NCBI RefSeq assembly: GCF_000719345.1
Contig: NZ_JOFX01000046.1
Span: 1-45,708 of the forward strand
Length of the DNA: 45,708 bases
Direction: 5' to 3'
Source of the DNA: Streptomyces sp. NRRL F-2664
GTDB lineage: Bacteria > Actinomycetota > Actinomycetes > Streptomycetales > Streptomycetaceae
Positions within the stretch are counted from its first letter, which is position 1; each line of letters opens with the position of its first letter. A model generated the notes under the pieces. The model was given only the letters and a program-made list of their open reading frames with translations, was not told the origin of the DNA and ran no database searches. Below are positions 23,999-30,750 of this stretch, one piece after another. The position numbers and the translations under genes were made by a program.

Positions 23999-24859
23999 AT
24001 GCCGGTGGACAAGCGGAGCGTCGTGACGGCCGTGCTGTGTACGGTGGCGGCGCTCGGCGCCTCCGCGGCGGTGGCGAAACTCGCGCCGCCCCCCGAGGCG
24101 GCCGCTCCCGCCCAGGTCAAGGCCGCGCAGCCCGCCCAGTCGTCGCCGGCCCCCTCGCGTTCGCACGAGCCGAAGCCCCACCTGTCCGGCCTGCCCGGGA
24201 GCACCCTGCCCCCGGCCGTGACGCCCCCGCCCGGCGGGCCCGCCGCCTTCACCGGGGCGCTGTTCACCAACGGCCTGGACAGCGACCACTTCTGCACGGC
24301 GACCGTGGTGCAGAGCCCGGGCCGCAACCTGATCGTCACCGCCGGGCACTGCCTGCTCGCCGGGCAGCAGCGCGAGGGCACGGCCGTCTTCGCCCCGGCC
24401 TACGCCAACGACACCGCCCCCTACGGCACGTGGAGGATCGAGGAGGTCTTCGAGGACGAGCGCTGGGCGGAGGGCACGGACGACGACTACGACCTCGCCT
24501 TCGCCACGCTCGCCCCCGACGCCCAGGGCCGCTCGATCGAGGACGTGACCGGCGCGGCCCTCCTGGACACCACCGGCCGGGCGGGCGAGGAGGTCACCGT
24601 CACCGGTTATCCGGCCGACCGCAAGATCCCCCGCACCTGCACCGCGACCGCCGTCCGCGAGAGCGCGACGCAGCAGCGCTTCGACTGCGCGGACTTCCCC
24701 GGGGGCACCAGCGGCAGCGCGTGGATCGCCCGCGACGGCAAGATCGTCGGCATCCTCACGGGAGGCGACACCGACGACGTGTCGACCAGCACGGTCCTCG
24801 GCGACTACGCGGCCGCCCTCTACGCCCGGGCCACCGCCCAGGCCCCGGCGTCCCGCTGA
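23999..24859 (+). CDS. Secreted trypsin-like serine protease
   Basis: The 286-residue protein has a signal peptide (VVTAVLCTVAALGASAAVA) and a Pro/Ala-rich pro-region (about 27-80). The S1 fold carries the triad His117 (VTAGHC), Asp165 (DDDYDLAFATL) and Ser238 (FPGGTSGSAW). The protein belongs to the V8/glutamyl endopeptidase-like branch rather than to chymotrypsin proper. Cys99/Cys118 and Cys214/Cys230 could form disulphides. GGAAGGA five bases before the ATG supports the start. The 232-bp gap to the divergent metalloprotease should contain both promoters, so the two exoproteases may be produced together. Confidence 0.92.
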   Translation: MPVDKRSVVTAVLCTVAALGASAAVAKLAPPPEAAAPAQVKAAQPAQSSPAPSRSHEPKPHLSGLPGSTLPPAVTPPPGGPAAFTGALFTNGLDSDHFCTATVVQSPGRNLIVTAGHCLLAGQQREGTAVFAPAYANDTAPYGTWRIEEVFEDERWAEGTDDDYDLAFATLAPDAQGRSIEDVTGAALLDTTGRAGEEVTVTGYPADRKIPRTCTATAVRESATQQRFDCADFPGGTSGSAWIARDGKIVGILTGGDTDDVSTSTVLGDYAAALYARATAQAPASR

Positions 24860-24911
24860 GGGCGTGATCCGCCGGGTGCCACGACGTACGTCGAGCGTCG
24901 CGGTGGCGGTC

Positions 24912-24932
24912 GGCCTCGCGGGCGCCGAGGCC
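24912..24932. terminator. Hairpin between the serine protease and Nudix genes
   Basis: GGCCTCG and CGAGGCC pair in a 7-bp stem around CGGGCGC, between two convergent genes. A second stem (GGCCTCA/TGAGGCC, 24940-24958) overlaps the Nudix stop codon. Confidence 0.55.
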
Positions 24933-24943
24933 CGGATGCGGCC

Positions 24944-25387
24944 TCAGGCCATGAGGCCCAGGTGGACCGGGGCGGGGCGGGGGTTCGCCAGCAGGTCCGC
25001 GAGGCGCGGCGGCCAGACCGGTTCGCGCAGGCCGGCCAGGTGCCGGGCCGACAGCCACTGCCAGTGGATGCCCGGGGCCTCCAGGGTCGGTTCGCGGTGC
25101 GGGCCCGTGGTGACGTAGATGTGCTCGTGCTGGCGCACCGGGACGCCCTGGTGGGTGAAGTCGTGCTCCCACGTGCACAGCAGGCGCTCCGGCTCCAGGT
25201 CGGTCCACCCGGTCTTCTCGCGCAGCTTCCGCCGGACGCAGTCCTCGGGGCTCTCGCCGGGGTCGATGCCGCCGCCGGGAGGCAGCCAGTGGATGCCCAC
25301 CTCCACGTTGTCCTCGCGGAAGAGGAACACCGACCCGGTGGGGGACAGGATGACAACGCGCGCCGCGTGACGGGGAGTTCGCCTCAT
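24944..25387 (-). CDS. Nudix-hydrolase-fold protein with altered Nudix box
   Basis: The 147-residue protein has the Nudix layout: N-terminal strand HAARVVILSPTGSVFLFRED, then LPPGGGIDPGES followed by PEDCVRRKLREKTGW. Aligned to G-x5-E-x7-R-E-U-x-E-E-x-G-U, Gly39, Glu45, Arg53, Glu57 and Gly60 are in place, but Lys54 and Lys58 replace two conserved glutamates that bind the metal in MutT-type enzymes. The DNA in the box reads AAG at both codons. Hydrolase activity is therefore doubtful; it may bind a nucleotide without cleaving it. The ATG has no clear ribosome binding site. It is convergent with the serine protease gene. Confidence 0.85.
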   Translation of the reverse strand: MRRTPRHAARVVILSPTGSVFLFREDNVEVGIHWLPPGGGIDPGESPEDCVRRKLREKTGWTDLEPERLLCTWEHDFTHQGVPVRQHEHIYVTTGPHREPTLEAPGIHWQWLSARHLAGLREPVWPPRLADLLANPRPAPVHLGLMA

Positions 25388-26146
25388 CGATTCAGGGTAC
25401 GTCGGTGATCGGCCCCGGGGGACGGCTTACCCCCGTCCCGGGGCCGGTCACCGGGCGGGCCGTCCCGCCCGCCGCCGGGGCCGGGGCCGGGGCCGGGGGC
25501 GAGGCGGGCGGCGCGCGCACACGGGGTGGCGGCCGGCCAGGGTGCCGATCGCCGGGGCGGCGGGGAAGCCGCCGGCCACCGCCCGCACGGGGGCACCGCC
25601 CACGGCATGTCACCCGGGCCGGCGTGGAGCGCCGCGGCCGCGCCGCCCGGGGCGATGCCGGCCGGCCGGGTCCGGACGGGCAGGCGGAGACGTCGCCGAG
25701 CACCATGGGATTTCGCCCGGTTGCCCCGTCGAGCCGGGCCGCGCGCCAATCGGGGCGCGCAGGGTGCCCCAGCGGGTCGTCCTCGGCCGCCTCGACCGCG
25801 ACCGCACCCGTGTCCTGCGGCCGTCCGGCGCCACGCCCGGCCCGCGGCTGTCGCCGGGTCGCCCGTACGTGGCGGGCAGTGCGTGCGAGCCGGCGCGGTG
25901 GCGGCCGGCGGGCGGGGAGGCCCACCGCCGAGGAGCCGTCCGCATACCTGCCGAACGGCGGCACACCGCAGGTGAGGGCGCCGGATGGGCGCTGCGAACG
26001 GAGGCGGAGGCCACGGCCGGGTCCCGGGCGCGCCCCCGCGGCGGCCTGACGGCGGGTGTCCGGTTCTCGGTTCCCGGCGTGGCGCGCCCCTCGCACACAA
26101 CGCGGACAAACCCTCTCCGATGGTGTGTTGAGGTACGGTCGGTTGA
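25388..26146. other. 759-bp region without a convincing gene
   Basis: This stretch is extremely G+C-rich, with long open frames on both strands that give only Arg/Pro/Gly/Ala-rich translations and no recognisable motif or consistent third-position bias. The last 60 bp are less G+C-rich (CACACAACGCGGACAAACC ...) and probably hold the promoter of the L,D-transpeptidase gene. A decayed gene cannot be excluded. Confidence 0.6.
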
Positions 26147-26953
26147 ATGAGCAAGCACGCCCGAGCACGCTCCCGTCCCGCCCGTACGCACCGCCGTACG
26201 GCCCGTCGCGCGGCCCTCGCCGCCACCCTCGGTCTGCTGACCTTCACGGCCGGGTGGGCGTACGTCGCCCAGGACCCGGACGGGGCCGCGGGCGCGGCGC
26301 AAGCCCGCACGGATTCGCGCCCGCAGCCCGTGGACCGGGCCGCGCGCGACATCCCGCGCTCGCCCCTCCAGGGACTGACCGGGATCAGCGAACGGACCCG
26401 GGAGCGGATCCCGGCCGAGTCCCGCCAGCTCATCCTGGTCACCGGCAGGGCCGCGGACTCCTCGGAGTCGACCGCCACCCTCTACACCCGTCCCGCGGCC
26501 GGGGCCGACTGGGTCAAGGGCGAGAGCTGGCCGGCGCGCAACGGGGCCAGGGGCTGGTCCGCGGAGCGCACGTACGGGGACCTGACCTCGCCCCAGGGCG
26601 TCTTCGCGCTCACCGACGCGGGCGGTCTGCTGTCCGCGCCGCCGGGCACGCGGCTCCCGTACGACGAGAACCGGGCCTTCGTGGCCACGGGGCGCGGGGT
26701 GAACGGGGAGTCCCTGGTGGGGTCCTTCGACTACGTCGTCGCCATCGACTTCAACCGCCGCCCCGGCCACTCCCCGCTGGACCCGGTCATGCCGGACGGC
26801 GAGGACAAGGGCGGCAACATCTGGCTCCACGTGGACCACGACGGGCCGTCCCAGGGCTGTGTCGGCATCCCGAAGGACGCCATGCGCAAGGTCCTGCAGA
26901 CCCTCGACCCGGCGGCGAAACCGGTCATCGTGATGGGGCCGGAGGGCTTCTGA
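26147..26953 (+). CDS. L,D-transpeptidase (YkuD) family secreted protein
   Basis: The 268-residue precursor starts with a very basic segment of about 20 residues and a hydrophobic helix (AALAATLGLLTFTAGWAYVA), fitting a signal peptide or anchor. The YkuD domain is recognised by the C-terminal motif IWLHVDHDGPSQGCVGIP with His228 and catalytic Cys238, and by the SPQGVFALTDAGG strand. Such enzymes form 3-3 peptidoglycan crosslinks or attach proteins to the wall. No other cell-wall gene is adjacent. The first 60 codons have no clear ribosome binding site, so the start could be a little downstream. The catalytic residues are intact. Confidence 0.88.
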   Translation: MSKHARARSRPARTHRRTARRAALAATLGLLTFTAGWAYVAQDPDGAAGAAQARTDSRPQPVDRAARDIPRSPLQGLTGISERTRERIPAESRQLILVTGRAADSSESTATLYTRPAAGADWVKGESWPARNGARGWSAERTYGDLTSPQGVFALTDAGGLLSAPPGTRLPYDENRAFVATGRGVNGESLVGSFDYVVAIDFNRRPGHSPLDPVMPDGEDKGGNIWLHVDHDGPSQGCVGIPKDAMRKVLQTLDPAAKPVIVMGPEGF

Positions 26954-27418
26954 CGGGGGCGCGGGGTCCGCGCAGCAGCAGCCCGGTGCAGGCCAGGTCG
27001 AAGACGCTGCACAGGAGGCCGAGGATGAACGGCGGGTCCTCCGGCGCGCCGAACAGCAGCGTCGGGGCCAGGGCCCCGAGCCGCGTGGCGATGCCGGTGG
27101 TCGGGGACCGGCCGTGCGGGCCGCGCCGGGAGGCGTGCACGGCGATGGCGAGAGCCGCCGGGCGGCGAACTCGGGCAGCGCTCGGCGTGGCGAAGCGCGG
27201 ACAGGTGTAGATGATCACCACGTCGGCCGCCGCCCCGACGATGTCGGCCGCGCCCTGGGCGGAGAGGTCCCGCGGCCTCGTGGGCGGCGTGGATCGCCCA
27301 CCGGGTGAAGCGCAGCGCAAGTGCGGTGACCGGCCTGGCGTAGGTCCGGTCCCGCAGTCCGACGCGGACGGCCTCGACGTACGGTCGTCCGGGCGACCCC
27401 GCTGATGAGCGTGAGCAT
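26925..27418 (-). pseudogene. Frameshifted membrane-protein gene remnant
   Basis: Three minus-strand frames give pieces that read as one protein in order: MLTLISGVARTTV, then PYVEAVRVGLRDRTYARPVTALALRFTRWAIHAAHEAAG, then ADIVGAAADVVIIYTCPRFA and LGALAPTLLFGAPEDPPFILGLLCSVFDLACTGLLLRG. Two frameshifts separate the pieces. The last piece has hydrophobic runs typical of membrane helices. The 3' end overlaps the end of the L,D-transpeptidase gene. The family was not recognised. The evidence is fluent protein sequence that changes frame. Confidence 0.4.
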
Positions 27419-27499
27419 CGGATCCACGGCCGAGACCTCGGAGGGTGTCCGGCCGGTCGGACCAGGCCCGGGGACCGGCACTCCCGACGCACCTCTTGT

Positions 27500-27514
27500 C
27501 TGACGGGCCGTCAG
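27500..27514. promoter_or_regulatory. Operator site 5, CTGACG-N3-CGTCAG (LLM-SDR operon)
   Basis: CTGACGGGCCGTCAG is a perfect match, 61 bp before the ATG of the LLM-class oxidoreductase gene. The region between operator and ATG contains no other gene. Confidence 0.76.
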
Positions 27515-27575
27515 GTATCACGATGGCCCGGCACCGATATGACCCATCGGCAGACGAAGGCGAGGCGGGCCCGCC

Positions 27576-28523
27576 ATGGCGCGCGTGTTTCCGGAAGGTC
27601 GGCTGGTCCACGGGATGCAGCTCCCCGTCCAGTCGCAGAGCACCCTCTACGCCGAACCGTGGGAGGCGTCGGCCGGCGCCGCCGACCTCGCCGCGGTCGC
27701 GCGGGCCGCGGACCGGGCCGGCTTCGGCTACCTGGCCGCCTGCGACCACGTGGCGATCCCGCGGCGGCTCGCGGGGCCCATGGGCACCGTCTGGTACGAC
27801 CCGGTGGCCACCCTGTCCTTCCTCGCCGGGATCACCGAGCACGTGCGGTTGATGAGCCACGTGGCGATCCTCGGCCTGCGCCACCCGCTGGTCAGCGCCA
27901 AGCAGTACGCCACCCTCGACCACCTCAGCGGCGGCCGGCTGATCCTCGGTGTCGGCGCCGGGCACGTCCAGGAGGAGTTCGAGGTCCTCGGCGTGGACTT
28001 CGCCCGCCGCGGGACCGTCCTCGACGAGACCCTCGACGCACTACGGGCGGCGCTCGGACCGCAGGAGTACCCGCAGTTCGAGGGCGAGCTGTTCTCCTTC
28101 CGGAACCTCGGGCAGCTGCCCCGGCCCGCCCAGGAGCGGATCCCCGTCTGGGTGGGCGGCTCCTCGCCCGCCGCCGTCCGCCGGGCTGCCGTCCGCGGGG
28201 ACGGCTGGCTCCCGCAGGGCGACCCGCGCGACCGGCTCCCGGCGCAGATCGCCCGGATCCGCCGGCTGCGCGCCGAGGCCGGTGTGGACGCCCCCTTCGA
28301 GATCGGGGCGATCACCGAGGCGCTGTACGTCGGCGAGCCGGGCTGGGACACCGGCCGCCGCACGCTCACCGGCAAGGCGGAGGCGCTCGCGGAGTCCCTG
28401 CGGGAGTACGGGGCGCTCGGTGTGGACCAGATCCAGGTCCGCTTCCGCAGCCGCGACCGTGCCGAACTCGTCGACCAGATCACGGCCTTCGGAGCGGAAG
28501 TGGCCCCGCACCTCAACGACTAG
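27576..28523 (+). CDS. LLM-class (F420-type) oxidoreductase
   Basis: The 315-residue luciferase-like TIM-barrel protein carries VARAADRAGFGYLAACDHVAIP (about 42-63), LAGITEHVRLMSHVAILGLRHPLVSAKQYATLDHLSGGRLILGVGAG (about 85-131) and IPVWVGGSSPAAVRRAA (about 190-206), all standard for F420-dependent LLM enzymes. These oxidise or reduce alcohols, aldehydes or ring carbons. The cofactor is inferred from family. It is the first gene after operator site 5 and is followed by an SDR 54 bp downstream, probably co-transcribed. The ATG has a modest GAGG site about ten bases before. Confidence 0.92.
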   Translation: MARVFPEGRLVHGMQLPVQSQSTLYAEPWEASAGAADLAAVARAADRAGFGYLAACDHVAIPRRLAGPMGTVWYDPVATLSFLAGITEHVRLMSHVAILGLRHPLVSAKQYATLDHLSGGRLILGVGAGHVQEEFEVLGVDFARRGTVLDETLDALRAALGPQEYPQFEGELFSFRNLGQLPRPAQERIPVWVGGSSPAAVRRAAVRGDGWLPQGDPRDRLPAQIARIRRLRAEAGVDAPFEIGAITEALYVGEPGWDTGRRTLTGKAEALAESLREYGALGVDQIQVRFRSRDRAELVDQITAFGAEVAPHLND

Positions 28524-28577
28524 GGCGTGTCCCAGCACCTCAACGGCACCTCCACGACCGGCAGCAGGGAGTACGAC

Positions 28578-29363
28578 ATGGGCAAGCTGGACGGGCGCGT
28601 CGTCATCATCACCGGTGCGGCGCGCGGCCAGGGCGAGCAGGAGGCGCGGCTCTTCGCCGCCGAGGGGGCCCGGGTGCTCCTCGGCGACGTGCTGGACGAG
28701 CAGGGCGCGGCGGTGGCCGAGGACATCGGCGAGGACCGTGCCCGGTACGTCCGGATGGACGTGCGCCGGGAGGAGGACTGGACGGCCGCGGTGGCCGCCG
28801 CGAAGGAGGCCTTCGGCCGGATCGACGGCCTGGTCAACAATGCGGGCATCCTGCGCTTCAACGAGCTGACCGCGACCCCGTTGGAGGAGTTCCAGCAGGT
28901 GGTGCAGGTCAACCAGGTGGGCGCCTTCCTCGGCATCAAGGCGGTGGCGCCCGAGATCGAGGCGGCCGGCGGCGGCACCATCGTCAACACCTCCTCCTAC
29001 ACCGGCCTGACCGGCATGGCGTACGTCGGCACCTACGCCGCCACCAAGGCGGCGATCCTCGGCCTGACCCGGGTGGCCGCGCTGGAGCTGGCCGCCAAGA
29101 ACATCCGGGTCAACGCGATGTGCCCCGGCGCGGTGGACACTCCCATGGCCAACCCCGGCCTGCTGGACCCCGACAAGATGACCGACGAGGCCCGCGAGGC
29201 GATGGCCGAGCTCTACCGGCGCGTGGTGCCGATGGGGCGGGTGGGCCGCCCGGAGGAGATCGCCAGGCTCGCGCTCTTCCTGACCGGCGACGACTCCTCG
29301 TACATCACGGGCCAGCCGTTCGTCATCGACGGCGGCTGGATGGCGGGCGTCAGCGTCCTGTAG
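28578..29363 (+). CDS. Short-chain dehydrogenase/reductase (SDR)
   Basis: The 261-residue classical SDR has the NAD(P) loop TGAARGQG (12-19), NNAG (87-90), catalytic Ser140 and Tyr153-x3-Lys157 (TYAATKAA), and PGAVDTPM after the sheet. Asp37 or nearby acidic residues after the second strand (LLGDV) suggest NAD(H). It is likely to interconvert a hydroxyl and a keto group, a normal step in sterol or hydroxyacyl catabolism. The frame is open for 17 codons upstream, but GGGAG at 28567-28571 precedes this ATG. It lies behind the LLM gene under operator site 5. Confidence 0.93.
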   Translation: MGKLDGRVVIITGAARGQGEQEARLFAAEGARVLLGDVLDEQGAAVAEDIGEDRARYVRMDVRREEDWTAAVAAAKEAFGRIDGLVNNAGILRFNELTATPLEEFQQVVQVNQVGAFLGIKAVAPEIEAAGGGTIVNTSSYTGLTGMAYVGTYAATKAAILGLTRVAALELAAKNIRVNAMCPGAVDTPMANPGLLDPDKMTDEAREAMAELYRRVVPMGRVGRPEEIARLALFLTGDDSSYITGQPFVIDGGWMAGVSVL

Positions 29364-29378
29364 CCGGGTGGAGCTGAT

Positions 29379-29401
29379 GGAGCGTCAGGTATTGACGCTC
29401 C
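29379..29401. repeat. Inverted repeat after the SDR gene (GGAGCGTCA...TGACGCTCC)
   Basis: Perfect 9-bp arms surround the spacer GGTAT, 15 bases after the SDR stop and 33 bp before operator site 6. It could end the LLM-SDR transcript, though there is no T-run. The arms also contain GCGTCA/TGACGC, like the operator half-sites in reverse order, so a regulatory role is possible. Confidence 0.55.
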
Positions 29402-29434
29402 GCGCTTCGCGGTGGAACAGTCGGGACATCGAAT

Positions 29435-29449
29435 CTGACGCAACGTCAG
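29435..29449. promoter_or_regulatory. Operator site 6, CTGACG-N3-CGTCAG (LLM-deacylase-ALDH operon)
   Basis: CTGACGCAACGTCAG is a perfect match, extended by flanking T and A to TCTGACG-N3-CGTCAGA. It ends 22 bp before the TTG chosen as start of the next gene, the same spacing as sites 2 and 4. Confidence 0.78.
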
Positions 29450-29471
29450 AAAACAGAGGACGGTGAACCCC

Positions 29472-30593
29472 TTGGAATTCGGGCTCTTCGTGCAGGGATA
29501 CGTGCCGCAGGCGCGGTCCAGGGTCGACCCCGAGGCAGAGCACAAGGCGCTGGTCGAGGAGACCGAGTACGTCATCCAGGCCGACAAGTCCGGCTTCAAG
29601 TACGCCTGGGCCTCCGAGCACCACTTCCTGGAGGAGTACTCGCACCTGTCGGCGAACGAGGTGTTCCTCGGCTACCTCGCGCACGCCACCGAACGCATCC
29701 ACCTCGGCTCCGGCATCTTCAATCCGCTCGCCCCGGTGAACCACCCCGTCAAGGTGGCCGAGAAGGTCACCATGCTCGACCACCTCTCCAAGGGCCGCTT
29801 CGAGTTCGGCACCGGCCGCGGCGCCGGCAGCCACGAGATCCTCGGCTTCCTGCCCGGGATCGAGGACATGAACGGCACCAAGGAGATCTGGGAGGAGACC
29901 ATCGCGGAATTCCCCAAGATGTTCCTCCAGGAGGAGTACGAGGGGTTCCAGGGGAAGCACTGGTCGCTACCGCCGCGCAAGGTCTTCCCCAAGCCGTACG
30001 GCAAGGCCCACCCCGCCATGTGGTACGCCGCCGGGTCCCCCTCCTCCTACGCCATGGCGGCCAGGAAGGGCCTCGGCGTGCTGGGCTTCAGCGTGCAGAA
30101 GGTCTCCGACATGGAGTGGGTCCTCGACCAGTACAAGACGGCCGTCCGGGAGGCGCGGGCCATCGGCGCCTTCGTCAACGACAACGTGATGGTCACCTCC
30201 ACCGCGATCTGCGCCGAGACCCACGACAAGGCCGTCGAGATCGCCGTCAACGCCCACATGAACCGCTTCCAGTCGCTGGTCTTCCGCTACCACGACACCT
30301 TCCCGCGGCCCGAGGCGATCCCCGAGTGGCCCGAGACCCTGCCGGAGTACAACGCGGAGATCATCGAGCTGCTGATCGCCGAGGAACTCCTGATCTGCGG
30401 CGACCCGTCGGAGGTCCGCGCCCAGTGCAAGCGCTGGGAGCAGGCGGGGGCGGACCAGCTCTCCTTCGGCCTGCCGACCGGTGTCTCGTACGAGGACACG
30501 ATGACCACGATCAAGCTGATCGGCGAGCACGTGATCCCGCACATCGACACGGACCCGGTGCACCGCACGACGCGCTTCCGTCAGTCCGCCTGA
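29472..30593 (+). CDS. LLM-class flavin/F420-dependent oxidoreductase
   Basis: The 373-residue protein begins MEFGLFVQGYVPQ and has ASEHHFLEEYSHLSANEVFLGYL (about 43-65), IHLGSGIFNPLAPVNHPVKVAEKVTMLDHLSKGRFEFGTGRG (about 77-118) and a C-terminal LICGDPSEVRAQCKRWEQAG. This is a bacterial-luciferase-like monooxygenase or dehydrogenase. The TTG at 29472 was preferred to a GTG at 29463: AGAGGA (29455-29460) is only two bases before the GTG but eleven before the TTG, family members begin MEFGLF, and the operator spacing agrees. It heads the operon with the deacylase and ALDH genes, after operator site 6. Confidence 0.88.
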   Translation: MEFGLFVQGYVPQARSRVDPEAEHKALVEETEYVIQADKSGFKYAWASEHHFLEEYSHLSANEVFLGYLAHATERIHLGSGIFNPLAPVNHPVKVAEKVTMLDHLSKGRFEFGTGRGAGSHEILGFLPGIEDMNGTKEIWEETIAEFPKMFLQEEYEGFQGKHWSLPPRKVFPKPYGKAHPAMWYAAGSPSSYAMAARKGLGVLGFSVQKVSDMEWVLDQYKTAVREARAIGAFVNDNVMVTSTAICAETHDKAVEIAVNAHMNRFQSLVFRYHDTFPRPEAIPEWPETLPEYNAEIIELLIAEELLICGDPSEVRAQCKRWEQAGADQLSFGLPTGVSYEDTMTTIKLIGEHVIPHIDTDPVHRTTRFRQSA

Positions 30594-30712
30594 CCCCTGC
30601 GGGGGCACCAGCGGGGACGGCGTCTTCCCGGACCGCCGTCCCGCACCGGCCCCGGCCGGGGGCCATGCCGAGGCCGCGGTCGCCCCGGCGGCCTCCGGCC
30701 GGGGCACAGACC

Positions 30713-30732
30713 CAGCCTCGCCGGCGAGGCTG
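30713..30732. promoter_or_regulatory. Perfect 20-bp palindrome upstream of the deacylase gene
   Basis: CAGCCTCGCC followed by its exact complement GGCGAGGCTG gives a 20-bp palindrome without spacer, 18 bp before the deacylase ATG. It may be an internal regulator site or, as RNA, a hairpin beside the AAGGGA ribosome binding site. It is unrelated to the CTGACG operator. Confidence 0.5.
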
Positions 30733-30750
30733 ACAGCGCGAAGGGACGTC

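Noticed and set aside
25405..26049. Plus-strand frame in the gap before the L,D-transpeptidase gene
   Set aside because: Arg/Pro/Gly-rich translation, no ribosome binding site or motif, and equally long frames on the other strand.
30577..30592. CGTCAG and CTGAC near the end of the second LLM gene
   Set aside because: The half-sites are in reversed order relative to the operator, lie inside the coding sequence and have no promoter context.
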